Positions 27,696-36,994 of a stretch of DNA of 64,000 nucleotides are shown here, piece after piece. Within the stretch, counting starts at the first letter, position 1. Each line of letters opens with the position of its first letter. Below the pieces are notes generated by a model that was given only the letters and a program-made list of their open reading frames with translations, was not told the origin of the DNA and made no database searches. Source of the stretch: Catellatospora sp. TT07R-123 (GTDB lineage Bacteria; Actinomycetota; Actinomycetes; Mycobacteriales; Micromonosporaceae); assembly GCF_018327705.1 (NCBI RefSeq), contig NZ_BNEM01000002.1, positions 496,001 through 560,000 of the forward strand, given 5' to 3'. A program made the translations under genes and the position numbers.

Positions 27696-28428
27696 TCAAC
27701 CGGGCTTGGAAGCCGATCCGGTCACCGCGGTACAGCGCGCGGACCCGCTCGATCGGCACCCCGCCCGGGTCCCTGCTGAGCCGCTGCATCAGCAGCATCG
27801 GCAGCGCCGGGTTCGTCTGCAGCAGCAGCGCCTCCCGCGGACTGGCCAGGGCGGTCTCGATCCGCTCGGTGGCCTCGGCCCACACCACACCCAGCTCGTC
27901 CTGCATGCACTTGTAGAGCGACCCGGTCGGGTCGAGCACCTCCAGCAGCGTCGGGAAGCGATCGGCGGGAAGGTAGGTGCTCTCCAGACCCAGCGGCTCC
28001 CCATCAGCCAGCAGGACCCGCTCAAGGTGGATGACCGGCTCGCCCGGTGCGATCTCCAGCTCCCCCGCCAGCTCCTCGTCGGCGGCGATCTCGTCGAGCG
28101 TGATGACGATGCGACCCGGCTGGTATCCCATACCCCGCAGCGACTCGGTATAGCTGACCAGCGACAGCGGCTGGATCAGCTTCGGCTTGGCGACGAAGGT
28201 CCCCCTGCCCTGCTGAGCGCTCAGCCGACCCTCGATCGTCAGCTCGGAGATCGCCTGCCGCACCGTGGACCGGCCGACCCCGTAGCGCGCGGCCAGGTCG
28301 CGCTCCGGCGGCAGCGGCGCCCCCACCCCCAGGGTGGCGATCTCGTCCAACAGCAGGGCCTTCACCGCGTAGTACTTCGGTACCCGCCCGTGCGCGGGAA
28401 CACCCGCCTGGTAGATCGATGCCGACAT
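27682..28428 (-). CDS. GntR-family (HutC/UTRA) transcriptional regulator
   Basis: 248 aa from the ATG at 28428. The N-terminal winged helix (about 12-80) shows PLPPERDLAARYGVGRSTVRQAISELTIEGRL. The UTRA ligand-binding domain (about 95-240) shows LERVLLADGEPLGLESTYLP. Related regulators (PhnF type) sense phosphonate metabolism intermediates. It is placed first in the leftward phosphonate operon. The UTRA ligand is unknown. Confidence 0.88.
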   Translation of the reverse strand: MSASIYQAGVPAHGRVPKYYAVKALLLDEIATLGVGAPLPPERDLAARYGVGRSTVRQAISELTIEGRLSAQQGRGTFVAKPKLIQPLSLVSYTESLRGMGYQPGRIVITLDEIAADEELAGELEIAPGEPVIHLERVLLADGEPLGLESTYLPADRFPTLLEVLDPTGSLYKCMQDELGVVWAEATERIETALASPREALLLQTNPALPMLLMQRLSRDPGGVPIERVRALYRGDRIGFQARLITER

Positions 28429-28566
28429 GGCGCTCACTTTACGTACCGGCCCGACGCCTTGATCGTGCGGTGATCCTGGTCGTGTCGCGGCTCGCGGAGG
28501 CCGCGGCCACGTCATGAGCAGGCCGCCGCCGGTCGGACGGCGGCGCAGGTCGGCTCACCGCAGCCG

Positions 28567-29574
28567 TCAGCGGGCTCGCCTGGTCGAGCCACGGGCGACC
28601 ACTTCGGCCGGGGCGGTGGCCGGGCCGGGCTCGCCCGTGTCGCGGCCGATGCTTCGCAGGATCGACGCGACCAGGGCGGGGACCAGGGTCGCCGGGTCGA
28701 AGCGGACGGTGGTGAGCGGCGGAGAGGCCAGGGCTGCCGCGCCGATGTCGTCGGCGCCGATGACGGCCAGGTCGTCGGGCACCACGACCTGCGTCTGCCG
28801 GGCGGCTGCCAGCAGCGCCAGGGCGACCTCGTCGTTGTACGCGGCGACCGCCGTGACCCCGGCGGCGCGCCACGCGCGCATGGCCTGCCCGGCCGCCGTG
28901 CCCGGTGGCGTGCTCAGCACGACCGGGGCGGGCAGGCCGTGCTCGGCGCAGACCTGCCCGACGCCGCGCAGGCGCGGTTCGGCGAACGGGATCAGGGAGG
29001 CGTCGGCCGTCATGGCGTAGCCCAGACGCCGGTGTCCCAGGCCGACCAGGTGTTCGGCCTGGATGCGCCCGATGGTGTCCTGCGAGGCGCCCAGCGCCGC
29101 GCCGTCCTCGCCCAGCCGGAACGGCAGGTGGGCGATGCCCGCGGCGTCGAGTTGGGAGAGTTCGTGCGGGCCGAGCGGGTCGACGGTGATGACCAGGGCC
29201 GGGGTGACGTCGCGCCACAGGTCGGACAGGTGCCGGTTGGAGCCGGCCCGGGGGTGGACGAGGAAGGTCATGCCGCGTTCGGAGAACTCCTGCGACATCA
29301 CGTCCAGGGTGCGGGCGACCAGCTCGCCGCTGGACCAGCCGGGCATCAGCAGCAGGACGATGTCGGAGCGTCCGCTGCGCAGTACGCGGGCGGCGGCCGA
29401 GGGCTGGTAGCGCAGCGCGGTGGCGGCGGCGAGCACCCGGCGGCGGGTGTCCTCGGGGATGGTCTGGCCCGGGGTGTCGTTGAGGACGAAGCTGACCGTG
29501 GCTCGGGACACGCCGGCTTCGCGGGCGACGTCGGCGCTGGTGGCGCGCCGGTCCGGCGTCTTCTTGCGGGTCAT
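28567..29574 (-). CDS. LacI-family transcriptional regulator
   Basis: 335 aa from the ATG at 29574, with GAGGGAG 5 bases before it. The HTH (about 12-35) is ATSADVAREAGVSRATVSFVLN and the hinge helix is in YQPSAAARVLRSGR. A periplasmic-binding-like sugar-sensing domain follows to the end (VIGADDIGAAAL). It is divergent from the MFS/GH3 operon with a palindrome in between, so it most likely represses that operon and itself, with release by a sugar. Confidence 0.9.
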   Translation of the reverse strand: MTRKKTPDRRATSADVAREAGVSRATVSFVLNDTPGQTIPEDTRRRVLAAATALRYQPSAAARVLRSGRSDIVLLLMPGWSSGELVARTLDVMSQEFSERGMTFLVHPRAGSNRHLSDLWRDVTPALVITVDPLGPHELSQLDAAGIAHLPFRLGEDGAALGASQDTIGRIQAEHLVGLGHRRLGYAMTADASLIPFAEPRLRGVGQVCAEHGLPAPVVLSTPPGTAAGQAMRAWRAAGVTAVAAYNDEVALALLAAARQTQVVVPDDLAVIGADDIGAAALASPPLTTVRFDPATLVPALVASILRSIGRDTGEPGPATAPAEVVARGSTRRAR

Positions 29575-29671
29575 GGTCGCTCCCTCGGGGTGGCACGTCT
29601 CGCGCCCGGTGCCACGGTATCGCCTGGCCGCCTGTTGACATGAGCGTCGGCGGGTGCGATCGTCCCCACCT

Positions 29672-29689
29672 AACTTACACGTGTTAGTT
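29672..29689. promoter_or_regulatory. LacI-type operator
   Basis: An 18-bp dyad AACTTACAC/GTGTTAGTT with one mismatched pair is centred on CG, as LacI/GalR operators are. It lies 98 bp upstream of the LacI-family start and 38 bp upstream of the MFS start. It is strikingly AT-rich for its surroundings. Confidence 0.75.
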
Positions 29690-29726
29690 GCTTCCCTTCG
29701 GATCGACGACGCCCTGGAGCTCCCCC

Positions 29727-31019
29727 ATGTCCGCTTCCGCCGACCTCTCCGCACCCGCACTCGACCAGGACGGCACCGCCGACGCTCCAGGCGTCCAGGA
29801 CCCGCCCCCTCCGGTACGGGGCATGCGCCGCCTCATGGGCTGGATCATCCCGGCCAACCTGGGCATCTTCATGCTGTGGGGCGCGATCCCCGGAGTCCTG
29901 CTCCCCCAGCAGATCACCGTGCTGTTCGGCGAGCAGGACAAGGTCGCCAACCTCGCCCTCGTCGCCACGATCGGCGCGTTCGCGGCGATGATCGCCCAGC
30001 CCGTGGCCGGGCAGCTGTCCGACCGCACCAGGTCGCGGTTCGGCCGCCGCGCACCATGGATGATCATCGGTACGCTCGCGGGCGGACTCGCCCTGACCGG
30101 CCTCGCGTTCGCCGGCACGCTCACCGGCGTCGTGATCGCCTGGACGCTCGTGCAGATCTGCTACAACCTCGCCCAGGGCCCCCTCAGCGCGATCATGCCC
30201 GACCGGGTCCCGGCCGCCCGCCGCGGCACGTTCTCCGCACTGACCGGCATCGGCGTGATGGCCGGCGCGCTCGGCGGCCAGGTGGTCGGATCGGTGTTCT
30301 TCGACAGCATCACCGCCGGCTACCTCATCTTCGCCGCCGTCTCCGTCCTCGCCCTCGGCCTGTTCACCATGGCCAACCCCGACCACCCCAGCACCGGCAC
30401 CGCCCGCGAACCGTTCCGGCTGCGCGACTTCCTCAGCACGTTCTGGATCAACCCGGTCAAGCACCCCGACTTCGCCTGGGCCTTCCTCGGCCGCCTGCTG
30501 CTGTACACCGGCTACTTCGCGGTGACCGGCTACCAGCTGTTCCTGCTCACCGACTACTTCCACGTCGCCGAACCCGAATCGATGATCCCGGTGCTCGGCC
30601 TGACCAGCCTGGTCGGCATCCTGCTCGCCACGGTCGTGTCCGGGCCGCTGTCAGACCGCGTCGGACGCCGCAAGCCGTTCGTGTTCGGCTCGGCGATCAC
30701 CACGGCCGTCGCGCTGCTGCTGCCCTGGATGTGGCAGGACGTCACCGCCTGGACGCTCATGATGTTCATCTCCGGGTTCGGCTTCGGCATGTTCCAGGCC
30801 GTCGACACCGCCCTGATGAGCGAGGTCCTGCCCTCGGCCAAGTCGTTCGCCAAGGACCTCGGCGTGGTCAACATCGCCGCCACCCTGCCGCAGACCCTCG
30901 CCCCCGGCGTCGCCGGCGCGATCGTGCTGGCGTTCGGCTACGCGGGCCTGTTCCCCGTCGGCATCGCCCTCAGCGTCCTGGGCGCCTTCGCCGTCTGGCC
31001 CATCAAAGCAGTGCGCTGA
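29727..31019 (+). CDS. MFS sugar permease
   Basis: 430 aa from the ATG at 29727; an in-frame TTG at 29688 overlaps the operator and is unlikely. Twelve membrane segments follow a 45-residue soluble N-terminus. The MFS signature loop between TM2 and TM3 is GQLSDRTRSRFGRRAPW, repeated in degenerate form as GPLSDRVGRRKP in the second half. Its place between a LacI repressor and a GH3 glycosidase suggests uptake of a glucoside or short oligosaccharide. Confidence 0.85.
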   Translation: MSASADLSAPALDQDGTADAPGVQDPPPPVRGMRRLMGWIIPANLGIFMLWGAIPGVLLPQQITVLFGEQDKVANLALVATIGAFAAMIAQPVAGQLSDRTRSRFGRRAPWMIIGTLAGGLALTGLAFAGTLTGVVIAWTLVQICYNLAQGPLSAIMPDRVPAARRGTFSALTGIGVMAGALGGQVVGSVFFDSITAGYLIFAAVSVLALGLFTMANPDHPSTGTAREPFRLRDFLSTFWINPVKHPDFAWAFLGRLLLYTGYFAVTGYQLFLLTDYFHVAEPESMIPVLGLTSLVGILLATVVSGPLSDRVGRRKPFVFGSAITTAVALLLPWMWQDVTAWTLMMFISGFGFGMFQAVDTALMSEVLPSAKSFAKDLGVVNIAATLPQTLAPGVAGAIVLAFGYAGLFPVGIALSVLGAFAVWPIKAVR

Positions 31020-31067
31020 CCCACCCACGACCACCGACCGACAGATGACGACAGGGCACGACAGACC

Positions 31068-33485
31068 ATGAACCACGAACACGGCACCGCCCCCACCACC
31101 GAAACCGTCGACGCGCAGGCACGACGCATCGTCCAGGGTCTCTCCCCCGCCGCCCGGGTGAAACTGCTGTCCGGCGCGGGCATGTGGTCGACCGAACCGG
31201 CACCGGGCGCACCCGCGGTCATCCTGGCCAACGGACCCAACGGCGTCGGCAAGCAGGTCGCCGACGCCGACCACGTCGGCATCGGGCAGACCGTGCCCGC
31301 CACCTGCTTCCCGGCCGGTGCCGCACTCGGCGCGACCTGGGACGAGCGGCTGCTCGAAGAGATCGGGGCGGCGATGGGCCGGGAAGCCCGCGCCGAGGGC
31401 GTGGGTGTCCTGCTCGGACCCGGGCTGAACATCAAACGCCACCCGGGCGGCGGCCGCACCTTCGAATACCTGTCCGAAGACCCGCTGCTGGCCGGCAAGG
31501 CCGCCGCCGCCCTGGTCCGCGGCGTGCAGTCCGAGGGCGTCGGCGCGTCGGTGAAGCACTTCGCCGCCAACAACCAGGAGACCTCGCGCATGCGCCTGGA
31601 CTCGGTAGTGGACGAACGCACCCTGCGCGAGATCTATCTGACCGGCTTCGAGATCGCCGTCACCGAGGGCAGGCCCTGGACGGTGATGACGTCCTACAAC
31701 CTGCTCAACGGCGAGCACACCGGCGAGTCCCGGTACCTGCTCGCCGGGATCCTGCGGCAGGAGTGGGAATTCGACGGGCTGGTCGTGTCCGACTGGATGG
31801 CGGTGTTCGACCGCGTCGCCGGGCTGCGGGCTGGACTGGACCTGGAGATGCCCGGCGGCGCCGGCGCCTGGGACGCCCGGGTCCTGCTCGCGGTGGAGTC
31901 GGGGCAGCTGCCCCAGGACGACGTCGACCGGGCCGCCGAGCGGGTCGTCGCGCTGTCGCTGCGCTGCGCGCAGGCCTTCGCACAGCACGGGCAGGCGGTC
32001 GTGGACCGCGACGCCCATCACGAGCTGGCCCGGCGGGCCGCGGCGGCAGGCACCGTCCTGCTCACCAACGACGGGCTGCTCCCGCTGGCGGCGTCGGGGC
32101 ACGTCGCGGTGATCGGGGCCGCCGCCGAGCACGCCCGCTTCCAGGGCGTGGGCAGCTCCCACGTCAACCCGTGGCGGACCGACACCGTCCTGGACGCGCT
32201 GGGTGCCCGGCTGGCCGGGTCGGCCGAGCTCAGCTATGCGGCGGGCTACGACCCGAAGACCGGCGCTTCGACGACCGAGCAGCGGCGCGAAGCGGTGGCG
32301 CTGGCGGCCCGCGCCGACGCCGTCGTCCTGATGCTGGGCGTGCCGTCCGGGTCCGAGGCCGAAGGGATCGACCGCACCGGCCTGGAGCTGCCGCAAGACC
32401 TGGGAGCCCTGGCCCGTGCGGTCGTGGCGGCCAATGACCGCACGGTGGTGGTCCTGGTCAACGGGGCTCCGCTGGAGCTGCCGTGGGCCGACGAGCCCGC
32501 GGCGCTGGTCGAGGCGTACCTGGGTGGGCAGGCGGCCGGGTCGGCGATCGTGGACGTCCTGTTCGGCGACACCGAGCCCGGCGGCCGGCTGGCCGATAGC
32601 TTCCCGGTGCGGGCATCGGACCTGGCCGCCGCGGCGAGCTTCCCGGTCACGAGCCCGACCCAGGCCCTCTACCGGGAGACGGCGTACGTCGGCTACCGGT
32701 TCCACGACAGCTGGGACGTCGCACCGCGCTTCGCGTTCGGCCACGGGCTGGCCTACACCACCTTCGGGTACGGCACCCCGGCCGTCACCGGGCAGGGCAC
32801 CGACCTGGTCGTCACCGTGCCGGTCACCAACACCGGTCGGCGCGCGGGCACCGAGACCGTGCAGCTGTACGTGCACGACGTGGTCTCGTCGGTGCACCGG
32901 CCCGCGCAGGAGCTCAAGGCGTTCGCGCGCGTGCGGCTGGAACCGGGCCAGGTCGGGCAGGTGCGGCTGCGGCTGGACCGGCGGGCCTTCGCGGTATGGG
33001 ACGTCGCCGCAGGTGCTTGGGCGGTGGAGGCGGGGGACTTCGAGCTGCGGATCGGGGCTTCCTCCCGCGACATCCGCGCGACGGTCGGTGTGCGGATCGA
33101 GTCCGGCGACGTGGTGACGGCGGTCGCCGGGCCTGCCGGCAGTGTCGCGACCGACGCGGAGATGGCGGTGCTGCTGGGCGGGCCGGTGCCGGTGGCTCGG
33201 CCGCTGCTGCCGTACACGACGGACTCCACGATCGAGGATCTGCGCCAGACGTGGCTGGGACGGCGGATGAGGTCGTTGCTGCTGGCGGCGGTCCGCAAGC
33301 AGGTGCCCGTCGGTGACCCCGACCTGGAGACGATGGTGCAGGCCGTCCTCGCCCAGATGCCGTTGCGTGGCTTGGTCGCCGCGGCTGGTGGCCGCCTCAG
33401 CCTCGACGCGCTCGACCGCGTCGTGGGGCTGCTCAACGCTGTTTCGCCCGCCGCCCGGCGGGCGGGCAGGAGGGCGTCGGCTTGA
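31068..33485 (+). CDS. Glycoside hydrolase family 3 (beta-glucosidase-like)
   Basis: 805 aa, no signal peptide, so a cytoplasmic enzyme acting on the imported glycoside. The N-terminal barrel (about 20-310) includes LLGPGLNIKRHP, GVGASVKHFAANNQE and nucleophile D242 in LVVSDWMAV. The alpha/beta sandwich (about 335-580) and FnIII-like domain (about 610-690) follow. The usual substrate-binding DGPxGxR segment reads NGPNGVGK (about 55-62), so the first Asp is Asn. The last 100 residues (from about 700) are an extra helical tail. Confidence 0.9.
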   Translation: MNHEHGTAPTTETVDAQARRIVQGLSPAARVKLLSGAGMWSTEPAPGAPAVILANGPNGVGKQVADADHVGIGQTVPATCFPAGAALGATWDERLLEEIGAAMGREARAEGVGVLLGPGLNIKRHPGGGRTFEYLSEDPLLAGKAAAALVRGVQSEGVGASVKHFAANNQETSRMRLDSVVDERTLREIYLTGFEIAVTEGRPWTVMTSYNLLNGEHTGESRYLLAGILRQEWEFDGLVVSDWMAVFDRVAGLRAGLDLEMPGGAGAWDARVLLAVESGQLPQDDVDRAAERVVALSLRCAQAFAQHGQAVVDRDAHHELARRAAAAGTVLLTNDGLLPLAASGHVAVIGAAAEHARFQGVGSSHVNPWRTDTVLDALGARLAGSAELSYAAGYDPKTGASTTEQRREAVALAARADAVVLMLGVPSGSEAEGIDRTGLELPQDLGALARAVVAANDRTVVVLVNGAPLELPWADEPAALVEAYLGGQAAGSAIVDVLFGDTEPGGRLADSFPVRASDLAAAASFPVTSPTQALYRETAYVGYRFHDSWDVAPRFAFGHGLAYTTFGYGTPAVTGQGTDLVVTVPVTNTGRRAGTETVQLYVHDVVSSVHRPAQELKAFARVRLEPGQVGQVRLRLDRRAFAVWDVAAGAWAVEAGDFELRIGASSRDIRATVGVRIESGDVVTAVAGPAGSVATDAEMAVLLGGPVPVARPLLPYTTDSTIEDLRQTWLGRRMRSLLLAAVRKQVPVGDPDLETMVQAVLAQMPLRGLVAAAGGRLSLDALDRVVGLLNAVSPAARRAGRRASA

Positions 33486-33513
33486 CCTGTACCCGGTAGG
33501 TGCGGGTTCACGG

Positions 33514-33542
33514 CGGTGCCCTGCCGGTCCGGCAGGGCACCG
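33514..33542. terminator. Hairpin terminator between GH3 gene and convergent membrane-protein gene
   Basis: CGGTGCCCTGCCGG (33514-33527) is followed after one base by its reverse complement (33529-33542). The innermost pairs form the loop, leaving about 12 bp of stem. It is suited to terminate both converging transcripts. Confidence 0.7.
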
Positions 33543-33566
33543 TGCCGCAGGTGCGAAGCTGCGGCG

Positions 33567-34622
33567 TCACAGTTCCCCGGTCGCGGGTCGCCTGGGCGCC
33601 GATGGCGGCGGCGCGGCGGGGGTCGCCTCGCGCTGCCGGATGCGGCGGTTGAGCAGGGCTAGGCCCACGAGCGTGAGCATGATGATGCCGACGAGTCCCA
33701 GCCGGTCGACCGGGGTGTCGGCCATGATGATCATGCCGCCGAGGCTGTGGGCGACCAGCGCCCCGCCCATCAGGGCCAGGGTATGGCGGTCGCTCCACCC
33801 CGTGGAGTTCGCCAGGCGGGTGAGCGTCCGGTATCCCCAGGCGAGGCCGGTGGCGGCGACGGCGAGTGGGACCAGGACGAGTAGGCCTTTGGTGAAGGCC
33901 GGTTGGCGGGCGCCGAACATCGGGAACGTCAGGGCGAAGAACAGCAGCGTGGCTGCGCCTGAGGTGAGGAACAGCGTCGCCGGGCCGGGCACCGTCACGC
34001 TCGACGTTTGTGCGCGCGGCACCGGCACCACGGTCAGTGCCAGCACCCCGAGGGCGGTGACCAGCGCGAGGCAGCCGATGACGAACGGGAGCGGCGCTTG
34101 GAATCCGGGGTCTTCGGACGGCGGGACCGACACGCGCAGGACGAGCACGCCCAGGGCCATGACCACCGCGGTGACCACGAGCCCGAACCGGCCCAGATAC
34201 GGCCGTCTCCGGAACGCGGGGAACAGCAGCTGGGTGAGCGCGATCGGGATCGCCACGGTGAACACGGCATGGTAGACCGTGTTGGCGAACCAGTAGGGCA
34301 GGTTGAAACCCAGCAGCCGCGCCCCCCATTCGGCCGCGTGGTACAGGCGCGGGCTTGTGAGCGCCTGTAGTCCGATGCCGTCCTCGAGCAGCTCGTAGCA
34401 GACCGCAAGCAGCAGGATGCTGGGCCATCCCCGGTGCCGTCTGACGGCCAGTTCCCGGATCAGGAGCACGCCCGCGCCGTAGACGGGCATCCACAGCAGG
34501 ACCAGCCACGCCATCCTGATCGGGGTGGACCCGAGGGCCAGTTCCGCGACCAGGGGTGTGAGCAGCACGAGGACCCAGGCGGCCATCCGGTTGTACCGCT
34601 TGGCGCCGGGCTCGGCGGTCAT
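33567..34622 (-). CDS. Polytopic membrane protein
   Basis: 351 aa from the ATG at 34622. About ten hydrophobic segments are distributed over the protein, with a conserved-looking polar stretch YELLEDGIGLQALTSPRLYHAAEWG near 75-100 that may line a binding site. No family is recognised. Its start overlaps the stop of the 67-aa gene upstream (ATGA), so both come from one transcript divergent from the TetR gene. Confidence 0.7.
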   Translation of the reverse strand: MTAEPGAKRYNRMAAWVLVLLTPLVAELALGSTPIRMAWLVLLWMPVYGAGVLLIRELAVRRHRGWPSILLLAVCYELLEDGIGLQALTSPRLYHAAEWGARLLGFNLPYWFANTVYHAVFTVAIPIALTQLLFPAFRRRPYLGRFGLVVTAVVMALGVLVLRVSVPPSEDPGFQAPLPFVIGCLALVTALGVLALTVVPVPRAQTSSVTVPGPATLFLTSGAATLLFFALTFPMFGARQPAFTKGLLVLVPLAVAATGLAWGYRTLTRLANSTGWSDRHTLALMGGALVAHSLGGMIIMADTPVDRLGLVGIIMLTLVGLALLNRRIRQREATPAAPPPSAPRRPATGEL

Positions 34623-34822
34623 GCGCGGCGCGGGTCGGTGCCCGCTGCCTTGACCAGGCGGTCGCCGACGGCCAGGTCCTGCCACAGCGCCCGGGGTACC
34701 CGGACCTTCAGGGTGCTGCCGTCGGCGACCCGGACGGTCACCCGGCGGTACAGGTTGGCGCCGTCGAATGCGGCATGGGACTTGTCCTCCACAATGCCTT
34801 CCCATACGTCCTGATCTGTCAT
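34619..34822 (-). CDS. Small beta-rich protein coupled to membrane protein
   Basis: 67 aa, starting at the ATG at 34822. The pattern is alternating strands with basic and acidic faces (YRRVTVRVADGSTLKVRVPRALW, VGDRLVKAAGTDPRRA). It resembles small actinomycete proteins of about 65-70 aa with a VGDRVVK ending; function unknown. It is the first gene of a two-gene operon facing the TetR gene. Confidence 0.65.
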   Translation of the reverse strand: MTDQDVWEGIVEDKSHAAFDGANLYRRVTVRVADGSTLKVRVPRALWQDLAVGDRLVKAAGTDPRRA

Positions 34823-34852
34823 GGCTCCACCTCTCGGCTTTGTTCCTGCCCG

Positions 34853-34873
34853 AAGGTTATCACCGATAAGCTT
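34853..34873. promoter_or_regulatory. TetR-type operator
   Basis: The dyad AAGG-TTATC-ACC-GATAA-GCTT (21 bp, one mismatched pair) lies in the 84-bp gap between the divergent TetR gene and the small-protein/membrane-protein operon. It resembles tet operators in having TATC/GATA half-sites around a 3-bp centre. Confidence 0.65.
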
Positions 34874-34906
34874 GAGAGTGCCACGCGAGGAAACTAGGGT
34901 TGACCC

Positions 34907-35554
34907 GTGCCACATCCGCGACGGCTGGAACGCAGCGCCATCGTCTCCGCGACGATCGACATCCTCGACGAGCGCGGCCTGGACGAACTCTCGCTGCACG
35001 CCATCGCCAAGCGCCTGGACGTAGCCCAACCGGCGCTGTACCACCACTTCCCCAGCAAATCCGCGCTGCTGGACGCCGCAGCGGCCGAGGTCCTCGACCG
35101 GTGGCACACCGAACGGCTCCCCCGACCCGGTGAGCCATGGCAGGAGTTCCTCACCCGCAACGCCGTCAGCTTCCGCCGCGCACTGCTCTCCGTACGCGAC
35201 GGGGCACGGCTCATCGCCGCCACCGGCCCCCGCGCCCCCGAACCGGCCAGCGCGCTCGCCCGGATCGAATTCCTCGAACAGCAGGGGTTCACCGCCACCC
35301 AGGCCGTCCTGGCCTTCATCGCGGTCAGCCGGTACGTGATCGGCTGCGCCCTGGAGCAGCAGCTGGCCCCCGCCCAGGCCATCATCACCGGCGACCAGCC
35401 GCCAGAACTCCAACGCCTCCGGCAGATCTCCGAACACCTCACCCGGCTCGGCCCGGACTACGAATTCGAGGCCGGCCTGCATGCACTCCTCAGAGGACAG
35501 CCCCAACCATTCGACCCCGGCACCACCGCCAGACCGCCGACAACAGCGGCATGA
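34907..35554 (+). CDS. TetR-family transcriptional regulator (TetR_C type)
   Basis: 215 aa from a GTG at 34907. The HTH (about 10-55) is IVSATIDILDERGLDELSLHAIAKRLDVAQPALYHHFPSK, and the C-terminal helices resemble the TetR class rather than AcrR. It likely represses the divergent membrane-protein operon and itself through the dyad in the intergenic gap. The inducer is unknown. Confidence 0.88.
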   Translation: MPHPRRLERSAIVSATIDILDERGLDELSLHAIAKRLDVAQPALYHHFPSKSALLDAAAAEVLDRWHTERLPRPGEPWQEFLTRNAVSFRRALLSVRDGARLIAATGPRAPEPASALARIEFLEQQGFTATQAVLAFIAVSRYVIGCALEQQLAPAQAIITGDQPPELQRLRQISEHLTRLGPDYEFEAGLHALLRGQPQPFDPGTTARPPTTAA

Positions 35555-35823
35555 GTACCACATACATCGGCCGATCACGATCAGCCGATGCAGTCGGCGC
35601 GCCAGGGCCGCGCACGCATGACTACCTTCAGGCTGAGGTGTCAAATGCTGGACGTGGCCACCGGCAGGTGATCAGGTCGATCCATCCCCGTGGGCTTCTA
35701 CCCATCTCCTCCGCACAGCCGCAGGGGTGAACCGACGATTCGCTGTTACCTTGACTCCTGACACGAAGTCCGCGACGCGAACACGATTCTGTTGTCCTTG
35801 GACCACTGCTCGCAGGACGCTAG

Positions 35824-35925
35824 TACTGCGAACCCATCGTGATCAATGGGCCGTCCTACCGACTCAAGAACCGCCTCAAAGCCATCGACAGCGCCGCCAT
35901 CCCCGCCCAGGCCAACGCAGCCTGA
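35824..35925 (+). pseudogene. C-terminal remnant resembling IS21 IstB helper ATPase
   Basis: A 33-codon open stretch directly after an in-frame TAG reads CEPIVINGPSYRLKNRLKAI and then a short Ala-rich tail. This looks like the last residues of an IstB-type transposition ATPase, with everything upstream missing. The rest of the 405-bp gap 35555-35959 shows no gene, hairpin or repeat. Confidence 0.35.
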
Positions 35926-35959
35926 CCCGGCCTCGCAGGCATGCATGCCTGAAGCGCAG

Positions 35960-36451
35960 CTACTGATCGACAACGAACACTGTCGCCCAGCCCGCCTGCG
36001 CGGCCCGCTGATAGAATGCGACGACGTCCGCCAGGTAAGTGGTCAGATATTGAAGGCCTGCCGCGTCCCGCGCCATGCCGAGCTCATCCGGGTCAATCGC
36101 CCAGTACATTGCAGTGAATCGCTGCATATCAAGGTCAGACAGCGCAGCCGCGATCTCACGGACCTCGGCCAGTGTGTTGAAGCTGACGACGTAGCCCTCT
36201 CCCTCGTGCAGCGGCAGGCCGCCGAGCACGACGGCATTGAGCGGATAGCTGCCGTCCTCGCTGCCGAGCTTGCCCTCCGTCAGACACCGGTGGATACCGT
36301 CCCACGCCTTGTCCACGCTGCACTGGTCGGGCACGTCACGCATGTCCAATTCCTTGATCACCTCAATCAGTCGGCGATCGTTGCCGTCCTCTGCCAGGAC
36401 CAACGCAGTGCACTCATCGTCGAGGGCGAGGAAATAGCCACGGCATGCCAC
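35960..36451 (-). CDS. DUF1877-family protein
   Basis: 163 aa from a GTG at 36451. I chose it because family members commonly begin MACRG; a GTG at 36475 would add eight residues. Features include KAWDGIHRCLTEG (about 55-67), LNAVVLGGLPLHEGEGYVVSF, and a Tyr/Ala-rich C-terminus ending in VVAFYQRAAQAGWATVFVVD. DUF1877 (YfbM-like) proteins have no established function. It is isolated among transposon remnants, which suggests a mobile or immunity-type role. Confidence 0.72.
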   Translation of the reverse strand: MACRGYFLALDDECTALVLAEDGNDRRLIEVIKELDMRDVPDQCSVDKAWDGIHRCLTEGKLGSEDGSYPLNAVVLGGLPLHEGEGYVVSFNTLAEVREIAAALSDLDMQRFTAMYWAIDPDELGMARDAAGLQYLTTYLADVVAFYQRAAQAGWATVFVVDQ

Positions 36452-36805
36452 GTCCGGGAGGCTAGCACCGCGCACCGGGCCGCGAAGGCGATGCCATCAC
36501 AAGATGATCACCGACGCTGTGCAGATTTCCCGCGTACGTCCCCGCGCACGTTGAGGAGTACGCCGACACGGAGCAGCGCGGCCAACTCGCCCTCGTGGAG
36601 CAGGACGACCTCTCCCCCGGCCTGATCGTGTGGCTCTGCCTGTGGGCGAGGTCTACGGTTGCACCTGTTTCCTGCCGTCGGCGAGGCCATCACCGGTGCC
36701 GACATCATCCGAGGCGGCCTCGGCGTGCTGCTGCCCGCCCTCACCGACACACCCTTCCAATGGGCGTACCCCAGCCCACGCTGGGTCAAGTCCTGCTCGC
36801 GGCAT

Positions 36806-36994
36806 TCACCTGGCGTCGGCACCTGTTGTCAGTGCATTCTTACGCTCGATCGGCGCGAGCAGCCCCAACAGCAGCTCGCGCACGGTGCGTCGAGACTCCG
36901 AGCGGGCGAAGCGCGTACCGATGCGGGCCAGTGCGTCCCCGAACACCTGCCACCATGCGGCAAAGTTCACGCTCGGCCAGCGGCCGCCACGAAG
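36806..36994 (-). pseudogene. Fragment of an IS701-like transposase N-terminus
   Basis: In frame between two stops, the minus strand reads FGDALARIGTRFARSE and then RRTVRELLLGLLAPIERKN. This matches the start of IS701-family DDE transposases (…RF.R.E.RRRA..YVRGLL.P.ERKN), after which the frame ends. The remainder of 36476-37121 has no convincing gene and looks like decayed insertion-sequence DNA. Confidence 0.45.

Noticed and set aside
21263-28428. Phosphonate biosynthesis cluster
   Set aside because: No PEP mutase or phosphonopyruvate decarboxylase. The uptake system and PhnX-like enzyme point to catabolism.
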